Counted from the first letter of the stretch, positions 25,911-35,586 are shown. The stretch: DNA of 64,000 nucleotides from Henriciella sp. (GCA_002733705.1 NVWP01000004.1:1-64000), one strand, 5' to 3'. Numbers and translations: made by a program. The notes: a model not told the origin generated them from the letters alone.

Positions 25911-26609
25911 GTGGCATTTGAACGCGAGAAAGAGAACGCGGCCACAGCGGCCCTGGAGTTCGTCGAAGATGGCATGACCATCGGTCTCGGCACCGGGTCG
26001 ACGGCGAAGTTTTTTGTCGAAGCCCTGGCCGATGAAGTTGCCGATGGCCTCGTGGTGCGCGGGGTGCCGACGAGTGAGGACACCCGCCGCCTCGCAGAAT
26101 CCCTTGGCGTACCGCTGATCCCCGTCGAGCAGGTCGACCGTATTCACCTCACCGTCGATGGCGCGGACGAGGTCGATGAGAACGCCCAGCTGATCAAGGG
26201 GGGCGGCGCGGCGCTTCTCAGAGAGAAGATTATCGCGAATGCCAGTGATCTCATGGTTGTGATCGCGGATCCGTCCAAACAGGTCGACGTGCTTGGCGCG
26301 TTTCCTCTCCCTGTCGAGGTGACGCCATTCGGGTTCACGATCACGGCGAAAAAAGTCTATGACGCGCTCCGCGAAGCCGGTGTAAACCGTCCAAAGATCG
26401 ATGTTAGAAAAGGTCGTGACGGCCAACCGCTGGTCACCGATGGCGGCAATTATATTCTGGATTGCGCCTGCTCGGTCATTCCCGACGCGCCCTACACCGC
26501 CCAGCTTCTCGCCGCGATTCCCGGCGTTGTGGAGCATGGTCTGTTCATCGGCATCGCCCGGACTGTGATCATCGGCGGCGATGATGGTGCATCCATATTT
26601 GAATATTGA
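25911..26609 (+). CDS. rpiA: Ribose-5-phosphate isomerase A
   Basis: A 232-residue enzyme of the pentose phosphate pathway interconverting ribose-5-phosphate and ribulose-5-phosphate. Motifs are GLGTGSTAKFFVEAL, TVDGADEVDENAQLIKGGGAALLREKI (catalytic Asp/Lys region) and the C-terminal NYILDCACS. A GTG start follows AAGGAGAGCCCCA. It is probably co-transcribed with glmU and gor. Confidence 0.96.
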   Translation: MAFEREKENAATAALEFVEDGMTIGLGTGSTAKFFVEALADEVADGLVVRGVPTSEDTRRLAESLGVPLIPVEQVDRIHLTVDGADEVDENAQLIKGGGAALLREKIIANASDLMVVIADPSKQVDVLGAFPLPVEVTPFGFTITAKKVYDALREAGVNRPKIDVRKGRDGQPLVTDGGNYILDCACSVIPDAPYTAQLLAAIPGVVEHGLFIGIARTVIIGGDDGASIFEY

Positions 26610-26663
26610 GGCCGCCGGCGCCACCTAGGCCCGCAGACTTGCCGCGACCAAAAGGATTTCGAA

Positions 26664-28064
26664 ATGGCCGATGCCGCTTATGACTATGATCTGTTCGTGA
26701 TTGGAGCCGGGTCCGGCGGTGTGCGTGCCGCGCGGATCGCCGCCCAGTCCGGCGCGCGTGTCGCGATTGCAGAGGAATACCGCATCGGCGGGACCTGCGT
26801 CATTCGTGGCTGCGTGCCCAAGAAGTTCATGGTCTATGCCAGCGATTATGGCCGCAAGCTCAAGGAAGCGCGCGATTATGGCTGGCAGATTGAGGAGAAG
26901 GGCTTCGACTTTGAGACCTTCATGTCTGCCATGCACGCAGAGGTCGACCGCCTTTCGGGTATATATCTGAAGAACCTCGCCAATGCCGGTGTGGATGTCT
27001 TTGAGGAGCGGGCGGAGCTCTCCGATGCGCACACCGTGGTTCTGAAGGAAAGCGGCAAGACTTTCACCGTCGACAAGGTGCTGATTGCAACCGGCGGTAC
27101 GCCGTGGCGGCCCGCACCGGAAGACCTGCCCGGCGTGGAGCATACCATCACCTCGAATGAGGTCTTCCAGCTGGAGAGCTTGCCCAAGCACATTGTGATC
27201 GCGGGAGGCGGCTATATCGCTTGCGAGTTCGCCCACATATTTGCCGGTCTCGGCGTGGAGACCTGCCTGGTCTATCGCGGCGATACTGTGCTGAATGGCT
27301 TCGACTGGGACGTGCGGACAGCCGTGCATGAAGGTCTTAAGGAGGCCGGCGTGCGCGTCGTGACCTCTGCCGTCTTTGAGGAGATCCGCGAAGTCGAGGG
27401 CGAGGAATGTCCCTATTGCGTCAAGCTTAGCAATGGGATGGAAATCAACGCCGATACAATCCTGATGGCCGTGGGCCGCCGGGCAGCCACGGAAGGTCTT
27501 GGTTGCGATGCGGCCGGTGTGAACCTGTCAGACCTCGGCGCCATAATCGTAGATGACGAGTCGCGCACCAGTGTACCGAATATCTTTGCCGTGGGCGATG
27601 TAACCGACCGCATCCAGCTGACGCCGGTTGCCATCCGCGAAGGTCACGCCTTTGCCGACACGATCTTTGGCGACAAGCCGTGGAGCTTCGAACACGACAA
27701 TGTCGCGTCGGCTGTGTTCACGCAGCCGGAAGTGGGCACCGTTGGCATGACGGAAGCGGAGGCGCGCAAGGCCTTCAAGAAGGTCGATATCTACAAGACC
27801 CGTTTCCGGCCGATGAAGACCATGCTCCTCAACGACCCCGAACGCGTGATGATAAAGCTCGTCGTGAATGCTGAGGATGACCGGGTGGTCGGCGTTCATA
27901 TTGTCAGTCCCGACGCCGGCGAGATGATTCAGATGATCGGTGTTGCCGTGAAGATGGGCGCGACCAAGGCCCAGTTCGACGCGACCTGTGCGGTCCACCC
28001 GACCATTGCCGAGGAGATCGTGACCCTCAGGCAAAAATGGGTGCCAGACACTGAACCCGCCTGA
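26664..28064 (+). CDS. gor: Glutathione-disulfide reductase
   Basis: A 466-residue FAD flavoprotein that regenerates GSH with NADPH. The FAD-binding GAGSGGVRAARIAA is at the N-terminus, the redox disulfide is C45/C50 in GTCVIRGCVPKK, and the C-terminal active-site base lies in CAVHPTIAEE. CVIRGC is the alphaproteobacterial variant of the CVNVGC pattern. It lies 54 bases after rpiA; NADPH from the pentose phosphate pathway makes the pairing sensible. Confidence 0.93.
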   Translation: MADAAYDYDLFVIGAGSGGVRAARIAAQSGARVAIAEEYRIGGTCVIRGCVPKKFMVYASDYGRKLKEARDYGWQIEEKGFDFETFMSAMHAEVDRLSGIYLKNLANAGVDVFEERAELSDAHTVVLKESGKTFTVDKVLIATGGTPWRPAPEDLPGVEHTITSNEVFQLESLPKHIVIAGGGYIACEFAHIFAGLGVETCLVYRGDTVLNGFDWDVRTAVHEGLKEAGVRVVTSAVFEEIREVEGEECPYCVKLSNGMEINADTILMAVGRRAATEGLGCDAAGVNLSDLGAIIVDDESRTSVPNIFAVGDVTDRIQLTPVAIREGHAFADTIFGDKPWSFEHDNVASAVFTQPEVGTVGMTEAEARKAFKKVDIYKTRFRPMKTMLLNDPERVMIKLVVNAEDDRVVGVHIVSPDAGEMIQMIGVAVKMGATKAQFDATCAVHPTIAEEIVTLRQKWVPDTEPA

Positions 28065-28083
28065 CCGGCGACCGCGGCCTTTT

Positions 28084-28096
28084 GGCAGAATTTGCC
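28084..28096. repeat. 13-bp palindromic repeat, copy 2
   Basis: Exact copy of the GGCAGAATTTGCC element at 23237, placed in the 151-bp gap between gor and the DAHP synthase gene. Confidence 0.35.
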
Positions 28097-28215
28097 TGTA
28101 GAGCGCCGCTGAACGCCGGCAAGCTGCAGTGATTGCGACACCTGCCCTTTATGTGTGGTAAAACTTGCCCATTCGATGGGAGGCGGCTAAGACGCCCCGC
28201 TCTGGAGATGAGATT

Positions 28216-29595
28216 ATGACCTGGACGCCAAACAGCTGGAGGGCAAAGCCCGCCAAACATATTCCGGAAGACTATCCGGATGCCGCCGCGCTCACTGATG
28301 TCGAGTCGCGCCTGAAGGCGTTTCCACCGCTTGTCTTTGCCGGTGAAGTGCGGCGCCTGAAGAAGCAGCTTGCCAGTGTTTCTGCTGGAGAAGCCTTTCT
28401 GCTGCAGGGCGGCGATTGCGCCGAAAGCTTCAAGGAATTCAGTGCCGATAATATCCGCGACACTCTTCGTGTCATGCTGCAGATGGCCGTGGTCCTGACG
28501 TTTGCGGCCTCGAAGCCTGTCGTGAAAGTCGGGCGTCTTGCGGGGCAGTTCGGCAAGCCGCGCTCCTCTCCGACGGAGACGATTGATGGGGTGACTCTGC
28601 CATCCTATCGCGGCGATAATATCAACGGGATGGATTTCACCGAGGAGTCCCGGATGCCCAATCCGGAGCGTCTCATCCAGGGCTATTCGCAGGCCGCGTC
28701 CACACTGAACCTTGTTCGTGCCTTTTCCCATGGCGGCTATGCCGACCTGGCAAATGTCCATCGCTGGATGCTCGGTTTCGTGGATCGCTCGCCTCAGGGC
28801 GAACGCTACAAGGCGCTGGCCGAACGGATCACGGATGCGCTCTCCTTCATGGAGGCGTGTGGCGTAAGTTCCCAGACCGTGCCGCAGATGGCGCAGGTCG
28901 ATGTCTATACCTCACACGAGGCTCTGCTTCTTGGCTTCGAAGAAGCGATGACACGCGTCGATTCCACGTCGGGCGACTGGTACGACACCTCGGCCCATAT
29001 GCTCTGGATCGGCCACCGTACGCGCCAGATCGATCATGGCCATGTTGAGTTCTGCAAGGGCATTCATAATCCGCTCGGCATCAAATGCGGACCGGGCCTT
29101 GAGACCGATGAGCTTCTTCGCCTTATCGAGACGCTCAACCCGAAGGATGAGCCGGGCCGCATCACGCTGATCACCCGCTTTGGGTCCGAGGGTGTCAAGG
29201 AAGGTCTGCCTCCGCTGGTGCGCGCGGTGAAGAAGAGCGGGCGCAATGTCATCTGGTCCTGCGACCCGATGCATGGCAACACGCTGAAGACCAATAGTGG
29301 CTTCAAGACGCGTCCGGTCGATCGCATTCTGTCCGAGGTGGGCCAGTTCATCGACGTCGTCTCGAGTGAGGGCTGCTATCCGGGCGGGGTTCACTTCGAG
29401 ATGACCGGCCAGGACGTCACGGAGTGCATTGGGGGGGCTCAGGCCATCTCCGAAGCCGACCTGTCATCACGATACCACACACATTGCGATCCTCGCCTGA
29501 ATGGCGAACAAGCGCTTGAACTGGCGTTTCTGATCGCAGAAAAGCTCCAGCTCATGAAACAGGCGGTCAACGCCGGGGCTCGTCAGGCGAGCTAG
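28216..29595 (+). CDS. Class II 3-deoxy-7-phosphoheptulonate synthase (DAHP synthase)
   Basis: A 459-residue plant/AroA-II-type enzyme joining PEP and erythrose-4-phosphate, the first shikimate pathway step. Family motifs include [30 protein letters not shown] split over residues ~45-75, [15 protein letters not shown]-like [12 protein letters not shown] near the end, and WSCDPMHGN. The start at 28216 ([13 protein letters not shown]) follows CTGGAGATGAG; an in-frame start 51 bases upstream lacks a ribosome site. MATE follows after 16 bases. Confidence 0.95.
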   Translation: MTWTPNSWRAKPAKHIPEDYPDAAALTDVESRLKAFPPLVFAGEVRRLKKQLASVSAGEAFLLQGGDCAESFKEFSADNIRDTLRVMLQMAVVLTFAASKPVVKVGRLAGQFGKPRSSPTETIDGVTLPSYRGDNINGMDFTEESRMPNPERLIQGYSQAASTLNLVRAFSHGGYADLANVHRWMLGFVDRSPQGERYKALAERITDALSFMEACGVSSQTVPQMAQVDVYTSHEALLLGFEEAMTRVDSTSGDWYDTSAHMLWIGHRTRQIDHGHVEFCKGIHNPLGIKCGPGLETDELLRLIETLNPKDEPGRITLITRFGSEGVKEGLPPLVRAVKKSGRNVIWSCDPMHGNTLKTNSGFKTRPVDRILSEVGQFIDVVSSEGCYPGGVHFEMTGQDVTECIGGAQAISEADLSSRYHTHCDPRLNGEQALELAFLIAEKLQLMKQAVNAGARQAS

Positions 29596-29611
29596 TTCGA
29601 GGGAGATCGCC

Positions 29612-31006
29612 ATGCACCGCAGGCGGGTCTGGCCCGCCTGGGCGCGGCCATCCGACATCACGGACCTGTTGAGGCTGTCTGGCCCAATCGCCGTCTCGCG
29701 CGCCGCGACGATGCTGATGGGGCTGACGGATGTGATCGTGCTTGGCCAGAATGCGCCGAGTGAGCTTCCCTATGTGCTGAATTCCTGGCTGCCTATCGGG
29801 GTGTCGCTGGGGCTGACCATGGGTCTGCTCCTTGGTGTGTCTGTTCTTACTGCAGAGCTTGCGGGGGTTGGAAAAGCGTCTGAAACCGGCCGGATTTTCC
29901 GGCGCGGCATCTGGTTCTCGCTCTGGTTCGGTGCCTTGCTCACAGCGGCCATCGTCTTGTTTGTCGGTCCCATGTTCCGCGCGCTCGGCTTTGACGATGC
30001 AGTGGCATCCGGCACCACCTCGGTCTCGAAGATCCTGGCGCTTGGCCTTATCGGCCACATGCTGACCCATGTTGCCGGCTCCTATCTGGAAGCCCTGCGC
30101 CGGCCGCTCGTCGTGACCTGCATGATGTATTTCGGCGTGCTGGTGAACCTCATTATCGACCTTGCGGTCGTTGCCGGATGGTGGGGGATGCCCCAGCTTG
30201 GCGCCGACGGTGTCGCTATCGCCACCACCGGAACGCGCTGGTTCCTTGTCCTTCTCTTCCTCTTGGCGGTCTGGCGTTTTACGCCGGCCTTCAGGCCCTC
30301 GCCGCAGGCCCCGCCAGATGAGTACGGGCGCCAGTTCTCGGTCGGCTATGGCATGGCCGTATCGAATGTCGCCGAATGGGGCGGTTTCAATTTCACCTTT
30401 GTCGTTGCGACCTGGATCAGCACGGCAGCGACGACGATCTATGGCATGGCCGTCCACGTCATCGGCTTCTGCTTCATGGCCTTTCTCGGGCTTGGAACCG
30501 CCACGAGTGTGCGGGTGGCGGAAGCGTACGGACGCAAGAATTCCGAGCAGGTGAAGGAAGCCTCCCGCCTGGGCGTGGTCGCCTGCGGTCTGCTCGGGCT
30601 CATCCTGGGCGCGTTGGTCTGGTTTTTCCAGGCGCCTCTGGCGACGCTACTGGTCAGGTCGGATGCGGAAGTGGCCGACGTTGCGATACGCCCTGAGCTT
30701 ATTCCGGTGATCGGCTTTACCGCTTTCGTCATCGTGTTCGACGGTCTCCAGAACGTCGCTTCAATGGCGCTTCGGGCCCAGAACGTCATCTGGCCGCCCA
30801 CCTTCATTCACATGGGCTCCTACTTCCTGATCATGATCCCGGGGACCTGGTATTTCGGCCTGGTGCAGGGGCAGGGCGCCATGGGGATGATGTTTGGGGT
30901 GCTTGTCGCGTCTGTGGTTGCTGGCGTGCTGCAGACCTTGCTGCTTGAAAGAAAAGCGGCGCGCCGGTTGAAACCAGCGCGCCGCCCTCGGCATTCTGCT
31001 GTGTAG
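29612..31006 (+). CDS. MATE family multidrug/toxin exporter
   Basis: A 464-residue polytopic protein with about twelve hydrophobic helices in two homologous halves, typical of NorM-type MATE transporters that use Na+ or H+ gradients to export cationic compounds. The first helix opens with LRLSGPIAVSRAATMLMGLTD. GAGGGAGATC precedes the start. Substrate unknown. Its last codons contain the hairpin that, read on the other strand, terminates the HU gene. Confidence 0.9.
   Translation: MHRRRVWPAWARPSDITDLLRLSGPIAVSRAATMLMGLTDVIVLGQNAPSELPYVLNSWLPIGVSLGLTMGLLLGVSVLTAELAGVGKASETGRIFRRGIWFSLWFGALLTAAIVLFVGPMFRALGFDDAVASGTTSVSKILALGLIGHMLTHVAGSYLEALRRPLVVTCMMYFGVLVNLIIDLAVVAGWWGMPQLGADGVAIATTGTRWFLVLLFLLAVWRFTPAFRPSPQAPPDEYGRQFSVGYGMAVSNVAEWGGFNFTFVVATWISTAATTIYGMAVHVIGFCFMAFLGLGTATSVRVAEAYGRKNSEQVKEASRLGVVACGLLGLILGALVWFFQAPLATLLVRSDAEVADVAIRPELIPVIGFTAFVIVFDGLQNVASMALRAQNVIWPPTFIHMGSYFLIMIPGTWYFGLVQGQGAMGMMFGVLVASVVAGVLQTLLLERKAARRLKPARRPRHSAV
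30947..30985 (-). terminator. Terminator of the HU gene, inside the MATE coding end
   Basis: On the minus strand a 9-bp perfect stem (GCGGCGCGC / GCGCGCCGC) with inner GGTT/AACC pairing is followed by TTTTCTTTC, about 30 bases after the HU stop. The same bases are coding on the plus strand. Confidence 0.85.
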
Positions 31007-31012
31007 CAGGAC

Positions 31013-31279
31013 CTAGATGTCTTTCAGAGCCGACGCAGGCTTGAAAGCGCCCGACGTCTTTTCCGGAATCTGGATCGTTTCACCCGTTGCCGGGTTACGG
31101 CCTTCGCGAGCGCCGCGGGTCTTGGCGTGGAAGGTACCAAAGCCAGCGATCGCGACCTGCTTGCGGTCCTTCACTGCGCCGGAAATGGTGTCGAAGACTG
31201 CGTCCACCGCCTTGCCGGCGTCTGCTTGTGACATGCCAGCAGATTCTGCGACGGCTTTTGTAAGTTCACCCTTATTCAT
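31013..31279 (-). CDS. hup: HU family DNA-binding protein
   Basis: An 88-residue nucleoid protein: MNKGELTKAVAESAGMSQ at the start, the HU signature GFGTFHAKTRGAREGRNPATG on the DNA-binding arm, and the usual length. A GAGGAG site precedes the start at 31279, which excludes an upstream in-frame ATG. It has its own terminator and no same-strand gene directly upstream within 95 bases. Confidence 0.97.
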   Translation of the reverse strand: MNKGELTKAVAESAGMSQADAGKAVDAVFDTISGAVKDRKQVAIAGFGTFHAKTRGAREGRNPATGETIQIPEKTSGAFKPASALKDI

Positions 31280-31374
31280 TGGGCACTCCTCTTTGTTAAC
31301 GGCGATCATGTGCCGTGAATGTTTTCTACACGATTCGAATGGGGTGAATATGCCGAATTCCCAATAACGGCGGG

Positions 31375-32283
31375 CTATTTCAGCAGAATCCACCCCTCTT
31401 CCCCCTCAATTTGCGCAATTTCATCACCCGACAGGCCCTCTGGCAGCCCAAACAGGGCGCCGAGGCGTCCTGCCTCGTCCAGACTGTAATAGTGGCGGGC
31501 CATCGCCTCGACCTGAGCCTGATCCAGGACTTCGCCGGTGCGCGGTTTCGCTTCGATGAGAGAGGGGTAGACCTCGGCGAAGACGACGTCGGTACCTTCC
31601 AGACTTTCGGCATCCATCGGCCCGAAACCTGTCTCAAATGGCCAGATCTTGCTGTTCGGCAGTGACTGGCCGAGCGCATGAACGGTGGGAATGCCAAGCA
31701 GCGACTGGCTGCCGACCGATCCGGCGCCATAGAGCTGCCAGCCCGATTTTGGTTTCGCCTTGTAGGCCTCTCGTACCCAGCGTTCGACGCGCCTGTATTC
31801 GTTGAGACCGACTTCATCGAAATTGCCTCTGGTGGAGGCAAGTGTCGTCAGCCTGTCTTTTGCCGGGGCGCCCCAGAAGGGGACTGGGCCTTTGCTCATC
31901 GCATAGTTCAGGCTGGCAGCGACGGCGAAGCGGGTATTGCTGTTGTCCTCGGTCTCCTTGACCTTCGTTGCGAGATATTCGTGCATGGCCTGCCAGGCAG
32001 GACGATCACTCGCCAGACCGGCAAGCGCGGCTGTGCCAGCGGGATAACCCAGGCTGAAGTCGAAGCCGATCAAGACCTTGTCGCCGCGCTTCACGAAGCG
32101 TTCCGTGAGGCCCTGGATGAGCTCGCGTGCCTTCTTTCGGGTGGACGGGTTTGCAGACTGGAACTGGAATTTCAGGCGGGCATCCCGCGCGAGGGCGCCA
32201 ACCCAGATGGAATTGGCCCCGAGCGCAGGTTTGCTCGCCGCGCTCCAGTCAACAATGATATAAGCGTCGAACAGACGCGCCAT
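31375..32283 (-). CDS. RNase H-fold (DUF429-like) protein of unknown function
   Basis: A 302-residue protein. The opening YIIVDWSAASKPALGANSIWVG and the later VLIGFDFSLGYPAGTAAL place acidic residues at strand ends in the way of RNase H-like folds, and VVFAEVYPSLI resembles the third conserved strand of DUF429-type proteins. Related alphaproteobacterial proteins are sometimes labelled with cobalamin or molybdopterin names, for which I see no support here. The MDR reductase gene lies 24 bases upstream on the same strand. Confidence 0.6.
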   Translation of the reverse strand: MARLFDAYIIVDWSAASKPALGANSIWVGALARDARLKFQFQSANPSTRKKARELIQGLTERFVKRGDKVLIGFDFSLGYPAGTAALAGLASDRPAWQAMHEYLATKVKETEDNSNTRFAVAASLNYAMSKGPVPFWGAPAKDRLTTLASTRGNFDEVGLNEYRRVERWVREAYKAKPKSGWQLYGAGSVGSQSLLGIPTVHALGQSLPNSKIWPFETGFGPMDAESLEGTDVVFAEVYPSLIEAKPRTGEVLDQAQVEAMARHYYSLDEAGRLGALFGLPEGLSGDEIAQIEGEEGWILLK

Positions 32284-32307
32284 GACTTACCTCCATACGG
32301 GGCATGC

Positions 32308-33330
32308 TCAGGCGAGTTTGACGAGCATCTTCCCGGTATTGCGACCCTGGAAAAGTCCGAGAAACGCTTCGGGCGCGGTCTCGATACCTTCCATGACTGT
32401 TTCCTCGAACTTCATGTCGCCATTCTTGATCCAGGCGGCCATGTCTTTCAGGAATTGCGGCTGCATATCGGCGTAGGTCGAGACAATAAAGCCCTTCAGT
32501 GAAAGCTGTTTGCCTACGACCTGTATAATGTTGCGGGGGCCGGGCTGGGGCTCGGTCGCATTGTACTGGCTGATCATGCCGCACTCGGCAAAACGCGCCA
32601 TCGGGCGTGCGCACTCAATGGCCGCTTCGAGATGGTCTCCGCCGACATTATCGAAATAGACATCGATCCCCTTGGGGGCTGCTTTCTTCAGCGCGCCGAG
32701 AAGGCTTTCATAGTCCGTATGAGCCTTGTAATCGATCACATGATCAGCGCCTATCTCCTTGAGAAGTTTGCATTTTTCTTCGCCGCCCGCAGACCCGATG
32801 ACCGTGCAGTTCTTTATCTTGGCAATCTGCACGACAGTTGAGCCCACAGCGCCTGCGGCGCCAGACACAAAGACGGTATCGCCTTCCTTGAGCTCTGCGA
32901 CTTTCAGGAGCCCGGCATAGGCCGTCAGACCTGGCATGCCTGCAACGCCGAGAAGGGCTGAGTCGGGAAGACCGGTGTCCGGTATCTTGTTGACCATCAG
33001 CTCTTCAGGCTTGCCGGTCCAGACATCGCGCCAGCCCGCCATGGAGGTCACAAGATCGCCTTCAGAATAGTCGGGATGACCAGAGGCCGTCACGCGCCCG
33101 ACCGCCGTCCCGGTCAGCACCTCGCCGATCTGGAAGGGGGGCACATAGCTTTCACGGTCATACATCCGGCCGCGCATATAGGGATCGACCGACATCCAGC
33201 TGTTACGGACCTGGATTTCGCCCTCCTTCGGGGCAGGCGCGGTGATGTCCACCTTCTTGAAATCGTCCATCTTCGGCATGCCGACCGGGCGTTTTGCAAG
33301 GGCCCAGCCCGTTCCGTTCAGATCTGCCAT
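32308..33330 (-). CDS. NADP-dependent medium-chain reductase (prostaglandin/leukotriene reductase-like)
   Basis: A 340-residue zinc-independent MDR enzyme: N-terminal GroES-like domain with SVDPYMRGRMYDRESYVPPF and a Rossmann domain with VFVSGAAGAVGSTVVQIAK. Relatives (YncB/CurA type) reduce alpha,beta-unsaturated ketones or aldehydes with NADPH. The start at 33330 follows GAGGAAGCG. Probably co-transcribed with the RNase H-fold gene. Substrate not predictable. Confidence 0.92.
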   Translation of the reverse strand: MADLNGTGWALAKRPVGMPKMDDFKKVDITAPAPKEGEIQVRNSWMSVDPYMRGRMYDRESYVPPFQIGEVLTGTAVGRVTASGHPDYSEGDLVTSMAGWRDVWTGKPEELMVNKIPDTGLPDSALLGVAGMPGLTAYAGLLKVAELKEGDTVFVSGAAGAVGSTVVQIAKIKNCTVIGSAGGEEKCKLLKEIGADHVIDYKAHTDYESLLGALKKAAPKGIDVYFDNVGGDHLEAAIECARPMARFAECGMISQYNATEPQPGPRNIIQVVGKQLSLKGFIVSTYADMQPQFLKDMAAWIKNGDMKFEETVMEGIETAPEAFLGLFQGRNTGKMLVKLA

Positions 33331-33505
33331 GTCGCGCTTCCTCATGTTTCTGATAGGTTTGTGACTGCAACATGGGTCGCTCAAAGTGTCCTGTGAAGGC
33401 AGCTGCGAAAGAATTCGCAAGACTCTTTGACCGCTCCTTATGTGGCGCCAGCTTGCCATCGGATGCACCTGAGTGCGATGGGGCAGCCAGATTGGAGCGT
33501 TTAAT

Positions 33506-34423
33506 ATGGCCCTCAAAACAGGCTTGATCGGAGCGGGTGTCTTCGGCGGCTATCATGCCGGGAAAATTGCTGAGTCGGAGATCGCTGAATTTACCGGCGT
33601 GTTCGATCCAGACCCTGCTCGCGCGAAGGAGCTTGCCAGCAAGTATGGCGTTGAGGCGTTCGGCACACAGGCTTCCTTACTTGCCGAAGCAGACGCCGTG
33701 ATCATCGCCTGCCCAGCCACATATCACGCTGAAACCGTTCGCGAGGCAATCGCGGCGGGGTGTCATGTTCTGGTCGAGAAGCCTCTGGCGCTGACCGGTG
33801 ATGAAGCGAGCAGCCTTGCGCGCGCTGCTGACGCGGCCAAGCGCGTGTTGCAGGTCGGGCACCAGGAACGGCTTGTCCTGAAAGCCATGGGCCTGTTTGA
33901 TCTGCCCGAAACGCCGGTCAAAATTGAAGCCTGGCGCGAAAGCCCCCCAGCACCGACCGGGCGGGCCGGCGACGTGTCCGTCATATTTGACCTCATGATC
34001 CACGATCTGGACATGGTGGCGTGCCTTATGGGCAAGGCTGCCACCGTGGATGGAGAGGGCGCCATCGTCCATTCCGGCCATATCGATGAGGCGAAGGCCT
34101 TGCTCGGTTTCCCGGATGGCGCCCGCGCCACCGTCTCCGCGAGCCGCGCCGCGGACGAACGCCGCCGCTCCATGCGGCTAGTCTTTGAAAACGGCGAAAT
34201 AGACATCGACTTCCTCACGCGTCACGTGAAAAACTCCACGCCTTTTGAGGTGCGTGCCGACGTCTCGCAGGCATTGCCCGATCCACTCGGCGCCGCCGAT
34301 CATGCCTTCTTTGCCGCTTGTGCGGGCGAGGGCCCTGTACTTGTACCAGGCCACGAAGCAGCCGAAGCTGTTCGCGTCGCAGAAGCCCTTGAAACCACAA
34401 TAAAGAAAACGAACGGAGCCTGA
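33506..34423 (+). CDS. Gfo/Idh/MocA family dehydrogenase, candidate UDP-GlcNAc 3-dehydrogenase
   Basis: A 305-residue NAD(P) oxidoreductase with the Rossmann motif GLIGAGVFGGYHAGKI and the EKPLALT motif carrying the catalytic lysine. It is two bases from a DegT-type aminotransferase gene. In organisms whose lipid A contains 2,3-diaminoglucose, a Gfo/Idh enzyme (GnnA) oxidises C3 of UDP-GlcNAc and a DegT enzyme (GnnB) aminates it. The pairing and sizes fit, but the substrate is inference. Other nucleotide-sugar or inositol substrates are possible. The start follows TTGGAG. Confidence 0.85.
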   Translation: MALKTGLIGAGVFGGYHAGKIAESEIAEFTGVFDPDPARAKELASKYGVEAFGTQASLLAEADAVIIACPATYHAETVREAIAAGCHVLVEKPLALTGDEASSLARAADAAKRVLQVGHQERLVLKAMGLFDLPETPVKIEAWRESPPAPTGRAGDVSVIFDLMIHDLDMVACLMGKAATVDGEGAIVHSGHIDEAKALLGFPDGARATVSASRAADERRRSMRLVFENGEIDIDFLTRHVKNSTPFEVRADVSQALPDPLGAADHAFFAACAGEGPVLVPGHEAAEAVRVAEALETTIKKTNGA

Positions 34424-34425
34424 CC

Positions 34426-35586
34426 ATGGCCGCTGCAGAAACCCTGACGCATCTGGCAGAAGACGCCCCGATCCAGTTCTTTGACCTGAAATCCCAGCAG
34501 GCTTCCCTTCGCAGCGCGCTTGAGGCCCGCTGGTCAACCATTCTCGATCATGGCCGCTATATCGGCGGACCGGAGGTCGATGAGTGCGAACATAAGCTCT
34601 GTGAGTTCACAGGCGCCGCCGATGCTGTCGTTGTGGGGTCGGGCACGCAGGCTCTGGTCATGCCGCTCATCGCGCTTGGCTATGGCCATGGCGATGCGGT
34701 TTTCATCCCTGGGTTCACCTATAATGCGACGGCGAACGCAGTTCTTCTGGCGGGTGCAACGCCTGTATTTGTCGACATCGACCCGAAGACCTTCAACATG
34801 GATCCCGCAGATCTTGAGCGGAAAATCCAGCGGGTCAAAGGCAATCGCAATCTTCGTGCTCGCGCCGTCATTCCTGTAGACCTTTATGGCCTGCCAGCCG
34901 ACTATGCCGGTATTCAGGATGTCGCCGACGCTCACGGGCTTCGCATCGTCTCCGATGCGGCCCAGTCCTTTGGTGGACGCCAGGACGGCAAGTGGGTCGG
35001 AACGCTCGCCGAGATCACCGCCACCAGCTTCTATCCGACCAAGACGCTGGGCGGTTATGGCGATGGCGGGGCAATTCTCGTGCGGGACAAGGAAGTCGGA
35101 GACCTGCTGCGTTCCATCCGGTGGCATGGGACGGGCGACAATCGCAAGGAATCCATTCGCGTTGGTATCAATGGACGTTGCGATTCCATTCAGTGCGCGG
35201 TCGTTTCTGAAAAACTCGGTATATTCGAGGAAGAGCGCAAACGCCGCATCGCTGCCGCAGAGGTCTATAATGAACGTCTGTCTGGAAAGGTGGAATGCCA
35301 GCAGGGCAGGTCAGACGAGGAATCTGCTTTTGGCCTCTACACCGTGCGGGTGCCGGACCGGGACGCGGTGCGCGCCAGCCTTCAGGAGAGCGCCATCCCG
35401 ACCTCCATCTATTACGACACCCCCCTCCACCAGATGCCGGCCTTCGACCAGTTCGCGCCTCCCGGCGGTTTGCCGGAATGTGAAAAGGCTTCGCGCGAAG
35501 TCCTCAGCCTGCCCATGCACCCCTATCTGTCGGAAAATCAGATCCATCGGGTCTGCGATGCGCTTCTGAAGGCTTTGCAGCGCTGA
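34426..35586 (+). CDS. DegT/DnrJ/EryC1 family sugar aminotransferase, candidate GnnB
   Basis: A 386-residue PLP enzyme acting on keto-sugar nucleotides. The PLP lysine is K206 in SFYPTKTLGGYGDGGA; DAAQSFGG carries the PLP-nitrogen aspartate; IPGFTYNATANAV and the glycine-rich GSGTQAL loop complete the fold. It is immediately downstream of the Gfo/Idh gene, so the two probably oxidise and aminate the same sugar. nadE follows after 22 bases. Confidence 0.9.
   Translation: MAAAETLTHLAEDAPIQFFDLKSQQASLRSALEARWSTILDHGRYIGGPEVDECEHKLCEFTGAADAVVVGSGTQALVMPLIALGYGHGDAVFIPGFTYNATANAVLLAGATPVFVDIDPKTFNMDPADLERKIQRVKGNRNLRARAVIPVDLYGLPADYAGIQDVADAHGLRIVSDAAQSFGGRQDGKWVGTLAEITATSFYPTKTLGGYGDGGAILVRDKEVGDLLRSIRWHGTGDNRKESIRVGINGRCDSIQCAVVSEKLGIFEEERKRRIAAAEVYNERLSGKVECQQGRSDEESAFGLYTVRVPDRDAVRASLQESAIPTSIYYDTPLHQMPAFDQFAPPGGLPECEKASREVLSLPMHPYLSENQIHRVCDALLKALQR

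Noticed and set aside
28065..28215. Riboswitch or attenuator before the DAHP synthase
   Set aside because: No conserved aptamer, leader peptide with aromatic codons, or terminator/antiterminator pair is visible.
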